A DNA stretch of 64,000 nucleotides from Malurus cyaneus samueli (taxonomy: Eukaryota > Chordata > Aves > Passeriformes > Maluridae), in NCBI GenBank assembly GCA_009741485.1, contig CM019220.1, positions 27,841,048 to 27,905,047 of the forward strand, in the 5' to 3' direction. The notes beneath the pieces are model-generated. The model was given only the letters and a program-made list of their open reading frames with translations. It ran no database searches and was not told the DNA's origin. A program made the position numbers and the translations under genes. How positions within the stretch are numbered: position 1 is the first letter of the stretch; the number at the start of each line of letters is the position of its first letter. Below, piece after piece: positions 52,801 through 64,000 of the stretch.

Positions 52801-54597
52801 GTGGAGACTGAGAGCAGGTATCTGAAACATCTCTGTTTCCATGGGAGATAACCTGTGGAGAAAACAATCAGCATTTGCTAGGATAGAAGGACATGTCATG
52901 ATTTGCCCCTGTATTTCTATAGCTATGCATAGGAAAAGAAATACATAAAGGAATTTTAGTCCACATTTGTCGAAGGGTTTTCCTCTGTTTTTCATTAAAA
53001 ATGCCTGTAAGACTTTCTAGAAAGAAAACTATTTGTGTAGTTGACAAAAATAAAAAGACAACTAGTTAGATGAATCATCAAAGAAAATAGGGTTATCAGT
53101 CACTCACTCACTCACAGGGTTCTCCTGCCAAATTAAAGACCAATGAAGACATGAGTTCCAATTCAGTAGAGAAAATGTGCAAAAGCAGAGAACTGGTCTG
53201 TAAATGCTTATTAATTGTGGAGTGCTGTAGCAGTGCTTGTGGAGTGCTTGAGGATGGTAAGAGGTGTTTTTGCAGTGCTGGGAGTTCTCAGAATAAGATT
53301 CTTGGGTTTTTCCCTTGTCTTTGTGGGAAGAGTGGGCAAGGGTTTCACAGCTCTGGTGGTTGGTTCTTAGCTGCTGAGCACTTTGTTTGCTTCTTTGAGT
53401 TTGCTGCAGGGAAGGAGAGGGAGACACTTTTTAAACTTTTGCAAACATACAGTTACATTGACCTTGAGATGATAAAGCTCCTGTTCTTGTTTTCCATTTT
53501 CTGTAGCAATGCTTTATCCAGAAATACTTTCATGTGGAGTATAGACATTTTAAATCTGTCTTCTGCTGAGATACACAGAAGGTCCACCTAGATAATTGCC
53601 CCAGTTATTTATGTGCCAGATAGATGGCTTTCTGTGGGCTGCTTTTTCTTGTTTTTATCAAGCCTTGAGCTCATGGCAGGTCAGATTTCAGGGTTCAGTG
53701 CTGTAGGTGGTGCTCTGTGCTGTCTTCCTTGTGTGAGGCTCACCTGCAAATAGGAACCTGTATCATGAGAGTGGATGTATTTCCATCCTTGCCATCACTA
53801 TCGTAAGGAAAAGGTACAAAAGGATAATGCCAGTTTTCCTTAGGAATTGCTTTCTGCCTTTAAGGATGCAGACTGAGATTTGGGTACATTTCCATTCAGT
53901 AATGAGCTTTAGGTTATTAGTTAATTATTGTTTTTCTTTATTTCCTGGTGATTCTTAATCAAGGGCAAATTATCTCCTGGTAGGTTCATATCTGCCTGAG
54001 GTAGAGAATGTTGCACTGAATTCTTTCTGGGCTCTGTAAGAACAGAAATCTGGACCTGCTGTATCCATCACCAGCTCAGTGAGGTGCTCCTTGAGGCTGG
54101 GGTACCTGGCCAAACACCTTCTGCACTCATGGGGGTGAAAGCAACACACCCAGAGAGCAAAGCCAGGAATGTGTTGTTTAACTTGAACAAAAATCCTCAC
54201 AGCCCACTGAAAAGAATTATCATTACGCCAGTTATGACCATGCGGGCACTTAGAGTCCAGATGATCTAATTAGAAGAGCTCGTTGCTGGTAATGATACAG
54301 ATGTGATAAGCTTTTCAGTGTCTGATTCTTTTCTGGTGTTAGTGGTCCTCCTGAAGAAGAAAAGCAAGGTGTCATTATGAGTTCAGCAATGTGAGTTCTT
54401 CATGTGGGTGAGTATGATGCTGGTATCCCCTTGGCAAGGAAGAAGGTGAAGTTAATGTTGATGGTTTCTTCTCATTCAGGGGACATTTTTTTGTATTTGC
54501 CAGCACAAATACATGCTCTACTCAGCTGCTCATTATCCAGTGCTTCACGATATTGCAGTCAAATTTGCTGTATATTATATTTTTTTCATATGTTGGA

Positions 54598-54990
54598 TTC
54601 TCACAGAATCCCAAAACAGTCAGGTTGGAAGGGACCACAGTGGTCATCTGGTCCAACCTCCCTGATCAGGCAGGGTCATCCCAGAGCACATAGCACAGGT
54701 CTGGAATATCTCCAGTGAGGGAGACTCCACAGCCTCTCTGGGCAATCTGCTCAGCCTCAGTCACTGCCCAGGAAAGAAATTCTGCTTCATGTCCAGCTGG
54801 AACTTCCTGGGCATCAGTTCCTGCCTGTTCTTCTTGTCCCACTGCTGGCACCAGGGAGCAGAGCCTGGTCCATCCCCTCACACATCCCTACAGACAGCAG
54901 AGGTGTTCCAGTCCTTTCATCATCTTTGTCACTGTCTGCTGGACTGGACAGAGCATTCCACATGTGTCCTCACCAGGGCTTCACTTTCTT
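54598..54990 (-). mobile_element. CR1 LINE 3' end, inverted (5'-truncated)
   Basis: Reverse complement of the CR1 3' region. It begins on the plus strand with CACAGAATCCCAAAACAGTC, AGGTTGGAAGGGACC and TCTGGTCCAACCTCCCTG, and continues through GGAGACTCCACAGCCTCTCT. It ends near CATGTGTCCTCACCAGGGC. The element's 3' end is at the low coordinate. It carries internal deletions relative to the usual CR1 and no usable frame. Confidence 0.92.
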
Positions 54991-57409
54991 TCAAGCCCTG
55001 AATTCACTTTCATCCATGGTTTAAGGTTGCGTTCCTCTGGCAAGCAGTGATGTAATGTTAGTGAGTTGTTTATGGCTCTGGGACCCTGCTGCCATCCCAT
55101 TCCTTTCCCCGCCGAGGTCCCTGCTGTGAACTTGTGCTTGTCCTTTTGGGAGTCTCTGTCACAGTCTGCTGCAGTCCTGGTTTCCCTGGCAGCCTCCGAG
55201 CTGTGGTTTACTGATAATTAAAGGAGCACTTCATTAGCATAGCGTGGCGACACACACGTCCCTGCTCTGCAGTTAGTGACATTTCACTCTGCAAAAGCAG
55301 CAAGGCAGGAGAAGACACATAAATACAGACTTGCTGGCCCAACTCTTTTTTTTTTTTTCATGGTAATGTCAGTGGTGTTTTTCCAGAATTGCTTTGCAAC
55401 GCGCTTCACACTTCATCTGTATCATTGAAACTGAGAACACACATCAAATCACGGCATCAATTGATCTTGCCTTGCCTTCATATTTAAAGATTTTTTGTGT
55501 AGTCTGGTGTTTTTCTGTGAGGGCTCTGTGTGTACAGTATTGCAGATTGGCTCAAGGAGAACTAAGATTTTGTCTGTGCCACTTTGCTGTGGCTGAGGTG
55601 TGTCAAAACTTGCAAAGGCTCATTGTTGTCTCAGTTTTCATTGGTCGAATTTATGTTCTTTGAGGAAGCTTGTCATGGTGCTGGGGAAATCTGGGCAAGG
55701 ACCAGATCCTGCTGATGAGAAGCAATTTGGGAGCAGAGGCTTCGAATGGCTCAGCGATCCAACATAAAACTGATATGAGAAACGGACTGTGATTTAGCTC
55801 TGACATAAAGAACTAAAATAAAGAGCTTGCTTTGGGGGAATAAATGTATCTCCTTCAGCCCATAGCAGTTATTAGTGTATCCTTCAAGGGTTATGGGAAA
55901 TAACCTTTAGAGGACCTGACTGTAAATATGAATTCCTTGTTTTCAGTCATTGTGCACATTGTAGAGATCAGAAAGATTTAAGATTTGGTAGGTTCGTTTC
56001 AGTCTCTGTGGCAGACTTTCCTAAAATGTCAGTGACCGAAGAGGCCAAAACGAGAAAACACAGACTAAAAATGTCTGCCATCAATTTTTAATTTGCTTGT
56101 AGGAAGGGTATTGTGTCCTCCTTGAGCCAGGACAGTGCTGGGAAAAGTGCTTTAACAGTGCTGGGAAAACCCATTTCTTGTCAGAATTTACAACATTGCA
56201 TCTGGTTTTGAGGTTTGTTTTTTTTTTTTTTAAATAAGAATCATAAAATGGTGCAGGAGGAGGTGTAAGTGACCCTTACAGAAGTGATGCGTGCCGATCT
56301 TGTTTTTAATCTGTGTGACCGAGGAAGCTTCCTTAAGTGCTGCTGAAAATTCTCATGGTATGTTTGGAACCTCTTCCCCCTGAGCTCAGCAGGAGTTTCC
56401 CCACTGACTTCAAGAGACATATAACCAGGCCTAGAATTGTTAAAATAAATACCTTAAACTGCAGACTCTGTAACCGCTTTCCATATGTAGAAGTCTGTGT
56501 CAGCTTCTGCTCTTTTCATTATCTGGCAAAATTAACTTGCCAGATAGGTGAGATGCTAATTCTGTATTTCTGTGTTGTTCTCTTTGTGTGCCCTTAATAT
56601 TTATGGAATATTCAGCTGATTTTTGCTGAAGCTAACAGAAAATACCCTGCAGCTTGCAATAAGCCCGGGCTGTTGTTCCACACGTGCTCAGCAGCTATCA
56701 CGGTGAAATATTCACTGTGCAACGCTCAGCAGTTCTGCAGGCTTGAAACAATGTTTTTGCACGATGGCAACATTAAGTCAACTTTGGAAAACGCAGTTAT
56801 CTTAAAACAAAAAGCGGCAGAAGTGTTAATTCGTGCCTTATAAGCTGTTATTTGTCCAAGTCCTGGAGCCATGGTGGAGGCGCTATCTGCATCCTGCAGC
56901 AGGGGATGCTGGAGAGGAGGGTCAGATCAAGTGAGGCTCCTTGAGCTGGGAACAGCATTAATCATCCCATAATGAAGGACGTGTTTGTTTCTGGCAGATA
57001 ATTTGGGAAAGAAAAGAACGGAGACTAAGAAATTTCTTTTTCCTTCCATTGCTCCCGTGTATGTCTTTTGCGGTTTATACATAATCAAGAGTAATTAGGG
57101 AGATATTCATCAAAGATAACTACTTTCATGTATCTCACAGGTGCAAGTGTGCAAAATATTTGATGTTCTGATTTTCCTCATGATTTTGAAACAGTAACGT
57201 TTTCATTAGGCTTTGCTTTTCATTTTAAGCTCAAGAGTAATTTTTTTCCCATAAATGTAGGAAAATCTAAACTCATGACTCTTTGCAAGATACTTCAACA
57301 CAAGTATGTAGTCTCAAAAACTAATTATGTTTCATGAAAAATTAATTTCAGTCTTTATAGTACAAAATTAGAAAAGACCAATATGAACTTTCAGTTGTAT
57401 AACATAACA

Positions 57410-57446
57410 GATATATTTAATATATTAATATATTTAATATATATTG
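57410..57446. repeat. AT-only near-palindromic tract
   Basis: Thirty-odd bases of A and T only, with ATATATTTAATATAT present twice around an ATTAAT core. It is largely self-complementary. Confidence 0.7.
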
Positions 57447-58299
57447 GTAGTTCTAAATGTAGGAGCTGGCTCAACAGTTCCTTTTTGCAGACTACACAAC
57501 AAACTATACTACTGTGTATTGTTCATTTGTGCTCATGAGCGAGTTAGAGTTGTTTGAGAAAATCTGCATCACATCAGTTCATTTAAAGTTTGTGAAGAAT
57601 CTTCAGAATCATGAAAAATCTCATCTTCTCATCACTTGCCTCCTGCTGGGCCCCTGATGGGCAAATAAAGCAATATCATCCTTCCTTTCCTCTTAACTCA
57701 TCCCCTCTTTCTTCCCAGTCTGGGATGATGTTCATAACAGTGCTAGAAAAAGAGCAGTTTTACATGTACTGAATCAACCTTTTTGGAATATTACGGGCTC
57801 CAAGTACTTGCTGGTTTTTAAATCCTGCATTTAATTATGTGCATGTTAGATTTCTTCAAATATTAAAAGATGATCATGAGGGAATGGCTGCAATCTGTGG
57901 TAGAAACAGAAGAGGAAAAGGATTATTCACAGCCTCTATGTTGCTTTGCCATCATGTGGAGGGCTGAATATCTCATTTACGATGTGGTTCTGTTGCAAAG
58001 TTGTGGAGCTCTTGGTATTTAAGAAAAAGTTTAAATTTTGCAGCTCAAAGTGAGTGCAGTCACAGGCAGAGGCAGGCAGAAGTGCTCATAACTTGGAACA
58101 AACTGGAGGTTATTGCTAAGCCAGCAATAGATTCATGTTATTTATTAAAGGCCTCTCAAAGTGAGTGGCCAGTGGGGTCTTCTGCTGATGAGGAGCTCAC
58201 TCACTGTACAGACAGAAATCCTACAAACGGTGCTTGGGAGGAGTCGCCACTTTCTTGCTCGCCAGGATAAGGTAAATGGGGCTTTTGCATTAAATTATT

Positions 58300-58445
58300 G
58301 AATTTCTGCAGGGCTGGAGATTCCCCAGCCCTTCCTGGTGCTGTGTCCTGGTGCCACACCACCATGGCAGGAAGCTTTCCCTGACACTCATCAGCACTCC
58401 CGTGGAGCATTGTGGCTACTGTTAAAAATGCCCCTTGTTCCTCTT
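58300..58445 (-). mobile_element. Possible degraded CR1 fragment
   Basis: GGGCTGGAGATTCCCCAGCC, GGCAGGAAGCTTTCCCTGA and ATGCCCCTTGTTCCTCTTCT resemble, in order, the reverse complement of a CR1 3' region. The match is loose and no terminal repeat is seen, so this is a tentative call. Confidence 0.4.
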
Positions 58446-59213
58446 CTCTTTCAGGAACCTATATAGCAATTAATTCCATGGTGGCAGCATGAAAAAGAAG
58501 AAAAAAATCTATTAATTTCTTCCCTAGCCTACTTCGTCGAGTGGTTGAATTACTAATTTCATTGGGAAGTAGTGACATTTCTCCTTTCTGTGGAAATAAC
58601 TTGTTTTGTGTAACTTCTGCTAGGAAAGTACTGTAACACTAGCAGGGTTAATTCTTCTGGTGTTGTAGTATCTTTCCCTTGAAGTTTAAATGTTTTCTCT
58701 AATCTTTACAAGAGGATTTTTTTTTTAATAATAATCATATGAAAGATATTGTCATGGAAAGCAGGTAGAATTGCAGACCAGAGCACAAGGCAAGAGGTGC
58801 TACCTGGTTCTGCTGTGAGAAGGGCACATGTATTTATTTTATTGACTAAAATAGTATATATAAAAGCTCTCACAAACTTCTAAAGACAGAAGAAAAATAA
58901 GTGCATTTTACATCTTAGTAAGCAACATTTTTTGCTCTAAATGGCATAATTCATTGCCCATTTGAGCCTTTACAGGTGGTCTGTTCAGGTATTATTTATA
59001 ATTCATTAGGCTCGATCCTCTTTGTGAAAGGTACTAATCTTGTTTGGTCTGACAAGTGTTATCTGATGAGTTCTTGCCACTCTGATTATCGCACCATAAT
59101 TCACAAAAAGCAATATCCCATCTCAGTTGACCGGGTGTTATTGACCACAGTCCTGCAGGATTCAGAGACAGGGGAATGTGCACAGCTTCCAGAATCAGCA
59201 TTGGCAGCTCAAA

Positions 59214-59247
59214 AATACTCATATTAATACTCATATTAATACTCATT
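59214..59247. repeat. 12-bp tandem repeat, 2.7 copies
   Basis: The unit ATACTCATATTA is repeated and ends in a partial third copy, ATACTCAT. On the minus strand it reads as repeated Met-Ser-Ile-Asn in a chance frame. Confidence 0.85.
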
Positions 59248-60454
59248 GTGTGTCATAGAGATTTTTAAATCAATAGACTGAATTCAAGCAAAAAATTGCT
59301 GTATCAAAATTATGCATTGTATCATATACAGATTTAATGGGCATAGATGTTTATTTTAAATAAATCCAAATGCCACTTTTGTCCCACTTCCACCACAGTG
59401 CTGAGCTACCAGCCCATGTTGCTCATGTTTAGGTAATTAGGAAATTTTTGAAGGGCAGGAAGGAGCTGCAGTGGACTTCCAGCACCTTTCAGGGTACAGA
59501 TGGAGTTAGAGAAAGCAGAGGAGCTGGGGAAGCTCCTCCTGGACTTGGGATGCTCATGTAGGACTGAATATCCCAAATCTTCATGATCCCAGCCTGTCAC
59601 TGGCTGGGCAGGTGGACAGGGAGTGGGCTTGGCCTTTTATTTGGATGAGATATTTTTAAAAGCTAAACCCACATATATTAAGGATTAAATTACTCCTGGG
59701 AATGCAGTCATTTTTCCTGATAAAATAAAAAAGACAATAAAGCATCAAAATTTGATGTCATGGCTGTTAAATTCTGTAATTTTATACTCCCATTGATCAG
59801 AAAATGAATTTATGGTCTACGTGTTTTCAGCATTGTAAAAGTCCACGTAATTTAATTGCTAATCTAAGGTCAAAAGTGAATTAGCATAATAATATCTGAA
59901 CTGCACGGCCCTTAAATCTCCTGATAGGCATCTTTCTGACTCCTGCTATTATAAAAACTGTTCCCATTGGTTCTTGACCCTATTAAAGTTGTTCCTAGAT
60001 AAGCTTTGCAAAGGTAGTCTATGAGAGGCTGTCTGAATAAGCAGTCCTTAGATGATGCCCTCGTGCTAGTGGGATGGTGGCTTTTTTGTGAGATATTAAC
60101 CCTACAGACAGAGCCTGCACCAATCCTGATGTTTGTTAGGATTTCCCCTTCGGTTTCATAAATTTGCTTAAAAGTCTCACTGCTTTTCTCCAGAGTCCTT
60201 CCTGACAACATTAAGTTATACATTCAAAGCTATAAAATTATTTGGGGCTGGGGTTCCCCCCTCCCCCTCCCCTTTTATCACCTGCTATTGTAGTATTCAT
60301 ATAAGTTGTGTTTCACTATTCAGCCTTTAGGCGCTTTTGCTGTCCTGGGTTTATTAATTTTTGCCTTTATTTATTCACGAATGCCTTCTCTTTGTTCTGA
60401 AGGCTTATTAGCTTTAAGGGCTATTTTTGCCACAAGTATTTACGTCTTAAGTTG

Positions 60455-60484
60455 TTTTTTTTTTTTTTAAAAAAAAAAAAAAAA
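60455..60484. repeat. T14-A16 perfect palindrome
   Basis: Fourteen T directly followed by sixteen A with no spacer. The junction is a perfect inverted repeat with a 14-bp stem. Confidence 0.95.
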
Positions 60485-60667
60485 GCCAACAGCCACTTTT
60501 CAGGGTGGCAAAAGGCTTGTAACAATAATGTAAGAAGTGCATGTAGTGCCATCACATGTCTTTGATGTCTTTGATTTTGGGAGGATTTGATCCAGGGGGG
60601 GATTTCAGGCACCTGGCTCTGGCAGTGGAATTTGGGCTTGTGGATCCTCTATTGTAAAATGCAGGGG

Positions 60668-60712
60668 AGAATTAGGAAACTCAGAATTAGGAAACCCAGA
60701 ATTAGGAAACAG
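60668..60712. repeat. Triplicated 15-16 bp repeat
   Basis: AGAATTAGGAAAC occurs three times in a row, separated by TC, CC and then AG. Confidence 0.9.
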
Positions 60713-61170
60713 AGATGAAGACACGGGTAAAGGGACCAGAACTGGGGTCCTGTTGGAATCTGCTTAGGATTCCTTAGATTTTTCTTATGGTTGTATTACA
60801 CAGCAAGTCTGGGAACACCAGAGCTCTGTATCTGTGAGTGAAATGCAGCCACAGCTGCGTTTGGAGCTCCTGTGGTCATCTCACGGATAGTTTCATCCAT
60901 GCACAGGTTCATAGGAGTCTGTAAAAACCTTTCTTTTCATCTGGACTGAGGAACCTCAGCACAATGCACCATTGTGCAGCAAGATCCCTGGCTGAGGTTT
61001 TAGAAAGAAGTGGAATATTTCTGCTTCAGGCCCCGTGGTATAGTTAGATTTGTTAAAATAATCCAGATTTTGCCCCAGGACAGGCAGCCCAGCTGCCAGG
61101 ATCACATTGCAGGGCTGGAGAATCGGGGTCAGGCTTCCCATCCCTCCAGGCTGGCCAAAGTCATTTGCAA

Positions 61171-61245
61171 AGCGAGGGTGACCCGAGCTCTGCACCTCCG
61201 CCGTGGCGATGCAGCGTATCAGGATAATGATGAAGGCATTTCGGT
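61171..61245. promoter_or_regulatory. Compact CpG cluster (candidate element)
   Basis: Seven CpGs within 71 bases (61173-61243), including CCGCCGTGGCGATGCAGCG, in AT-rich intron. It is too short to be a CpG island promoter. It could be a conserved enhancer core or a remnant of an old insertion. Confidence 0.25.
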
Positions 61246-63502
61246 CTCTTGGAGAAATGTTATTTAATTATTCATTGTGAGCTGTTGGGTGAACTCTGCT
61301 GGCTGGGTCACACACGCTTTGAGCTGGTTCGTCAGCAGAGCAAAATACAGGAGGGAATCCAATACAGTGCCCCTGCCTGCTGATTATTTGCTTACTGATC
61401 CGTGGAAAAACACAAACATAATGGGCATTAAACCAGCTATTGAAGTTAGCATTAGTGACTAGCTCTGCCACATGGGAGGCAGAAAAATGTTAAGAAAAAA
61501 AGTGATTTTTAGGAATAAGTCACACTTGTTTTTCTACTGCTGCTATGTACTTTAGAACAGCTTTAGGGGGGTCCTTTTGATGCTAAGAATTCAGGGACTA
61601 AGGGTGTGATTGGATAGTGTTTTCATTGGCATAGTTCAAATGAAATCAACAGTTTGCAACTAAGGGCAGGATAAATGCAGTGCCAGCAATCACGAGTGTG
61701 ACTAAGTGCAGTAAGGGAGTGCAGGTGTGGATAGTTCATCACATGGCTAAAAAAAGTAGAAAATAACCACAGTATCAAAAAAAAGAAAAAATGGAGGGGA
61801 CGCAGTTACTCATTTAGGTGATCTTTTATTTATAGGAAATAATATTTTTTGAAACACCAGGTGCATGTCTTGTGGTTTAGAACTGGGAAGAGTTCCAATT
61901 AGGCATGCATTTGCAGAACCTGCCAAGGTATAATCTTTGCAGATTGTTAAAGCACTCCATGAAAACGACTGAGATCCCAGTGGTGAAAAGATAAAACCAA
62001 AGCCCATTGTGTAAACAGTTAATTTTCTGCTAAGAGCAGTTTTCTGTGCAGGAAAGGGAGAGTGTATCTGCTGAGGTCTAGCAGAAGGAGCAATTCTCCA
62101 GAAGAATTGAGCGGGCGAAGGCTGTACGCACAAAACTTGTGCCACACCTACTTGTAGCCATCCAAGGAGAACAATTTAATTACTTAAAAACTGAGAACAG
62201 GCATGGAGTCCTGCTAACTTTCAGCAGGAAGACTAAAGGGTTCAAAAGCTGGTCAGCCTCAAATCACTAATTATAATCATCTCTGTAATTGCAGAAAAGT
62301 ACCGCAGCTGGGAGGTGATTACAAATCTGTATACACCTCAGCTCTCCTTTTTAACCTTGTGAGACAGCACCCTATTATCTTCCTTTTATTCCCTTACTTA
62401 TCCCTTTCCTCTTTCCTTACCTTTGCAAGGGGAAAAAAACCCCCTGAAAAATTATTGAGCTCCACAAAATGCAATGGAATCTTCTCTTTAAGTGCCAAGG
62501 GCTGGAGGTGGGGAGGGGAAAGAGCAAACTTCCTCCCTTCTCTTGTGTGTTGAGTGCTCACAAGTTGGCTATGAAATTAAATACTTCAGGTTTTGTGAGT
62601 GGCTGGCAGGAAACAGGGTCAGTATCATGCTGTCATTAGCAAGAGAGGAGTGCACAGGGGTAAGAAATGTTCAACAAAGATGCTTCACATTTCAAGTGTT
62701 CTTTTTCTGGGAAAAAAATGGTACCGTACATCTAGTTTTGAGTGTACATATAACCTTATACTGTATTCGCACAATAAAGCAAATCTTTATAAGCAGAAAA
62801 TTTTCATGTTTCAAAAATATAAATGGTGGAAGAAGTGATTACATTTCAGATTACTTCTATCTATCAAGGATGTTCAGGTATTGAAAAAAGAATGCAAAAC
62901 TTGAAAATAGAGAGTGGTACTCGTTTTTCTGCAGAGTACTGCAGGTACTCGTTTTTCATACCCCTGAAACAATTTGAAGGTAGAATTTCTGCTTTTGCAG
63001 AAAATCCCTGTGGCCCCCGCTCATGGCCAGCCATTAGCCTTGGACACTAAAAAGGTGGCATGTTACTGGGTTCTTCCCAGAACAATGAGATTATGGTTTT
63101 GTGAGATTATGTCATCAAACTGTGAGCCATAATCAGGGACACACCGAAAACCAGTGGCGTTTGGGACCTGCTGGAACACATTTTGCTGACATGAAGAACA
63201 AGGGGGGGTCCCCTGCATATTGTCCTTCTGGGATGTAAAGAAAACTTTATATTTTTGTGTGGAGAATCAGATCTGTGCGCTTTCATTGCCCTCCAAAGAA
63301 CCAGGCTGGAGATAAAATCATATGAAATCCTGGACTGCTCTTCAGTATCTGCTAAACTGCTGTGTCAGACATCAGGAGAGCAGAAAACCTGTCTCCTTCA
63401 AAGACACAATCTCCCCATATCAAAATACAAGGCTTCTCTGTCCATTACATCCCTTGGAGATCCCTGCTGGGTCAGAACCCTGTAACATCTCTAATAATGA
63501 CT

Positions 63503-63665
63503 GGAAAGGCAGGACAGGAGCTCTCAGGAGCTTTGCAGGTGTTGGCACACTGATAAGGTGGCAGGGCAGGTCCAGGGAGACCTTGCTAAGCTGGAGAGAA
63601 GAGCTGACAGGGACCTTCCACACAGCAGAGGTGACAAATGCCATGCCCAGCACCTGAGGCAGAAA
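63503..63665 (+). mobile_element. Possible CR1 fragment, end of ORF2 region
   Basis: AGCTTTGCAGGTGTTGGCAC, GAGACCTTGCTAAGCTGGAG and CATGCCCAGCACCTGAGGCA resemble the CR1 stretch just before the 3' UTR. That stretch encodes Phe-Ala-Asp-Asp-Thr, then a 'rDLdkLe' helix, then a 'vLHLG' motif. The order and spacing fit, but the copy is decayed and its ends are uncertain. Confidence 0.5.
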
Positions 63666-64000
63666 AATTCTGGATTTAATATCATCTGGAGGGGATCAAC
63701 AAGCTTTTGAGAGGCTTTACAGAAAAATACCCGCGATGGTCTCATTTCTTATTGATATCTCGAAAAGCAGTTGTGCTGTGGGGAGCATTTTGGGCAAGAG
63801 TCACGAGCCAAATTCTGGGTGAACTTTGCTTCATCCTATGTCATCGCAAAAGCTACATTAAATTTTTCTGGGTTGTCTCTAGCCTGGCTAGCCTGTCTCT
63901 AGCCTCTCTAGGTGGTTTGGTTATTCCCTTGAAATACTCAAATTTTATTGAATGGTTAGGTTCAGAGTAATTTATGCCATGAGCATTTACCAGCAAGCAA

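Overview
The window reads as bird nuclear DNA. It is AT-rich, almost free of genes, and holds several decayed copies of the CR1 LINE, whose 3' ends carry the usual avian signature of a 'GGTCCCTTCCA' block followed by a 'GATTC' tail. It also holds a pair of retroviral-type solo LTRs. No bacterial, viral or phage gene organisation is present.

The only protein-coding sequence I can support is one internal exon at 37825-37968 on the plus strand. It has 48 codons, is phase 0 at both ends, and has clear splice sites. It encodes a U1/matrin-like C2H2 zinc finger and the helix before it, and matches exon 2 of ZNF804A rather than the paralogue ZNF804B. Bases 1-37824 are therefore read as part of intron 1 and 37969-64000 as part of intron 2. 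Exon 1 and the later exons were not found here.

Region by region: 2.6-4.3 kb is an ancient CR1/L3-like LINE with recognisable endonuclease and reverse transcriptase stretches. 8.9-9.4 and 17.7-18.15 kb are two copies of one solo LTR in opposite orientation. CR1 tails lie at 9.9-10.3 kb, 17.26-17.37 kb and 54.6-55.0 kb, with weaker fragments at 58.3 and 63.5 kb. A minisatellite of about 31 copies fills 25.58-26.50 kb. A 155-base pure pyrimidine tract lies at 34.0-34.16 kb. The exon is at 37.8 kb. A T14/A16 palindrome is at 60.45 kb. Two compact CpG clusters, at 49.76 and 61.17 kb, are the best candidates for regulatory sequence.

Most open reading frames of 60-180 codons are chance frames in intron sequence. 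The longest (380, 323 and 227 codons, minus strand) come from the minisatellite and should not be annotated as proteins. I see no undescribed gene system. The points worth following are the minisatellite's internal higher-order pattern, the inverted LTR pair, the CpG cluster with an inverted repeat at 49.76 kb, and the old LINE.
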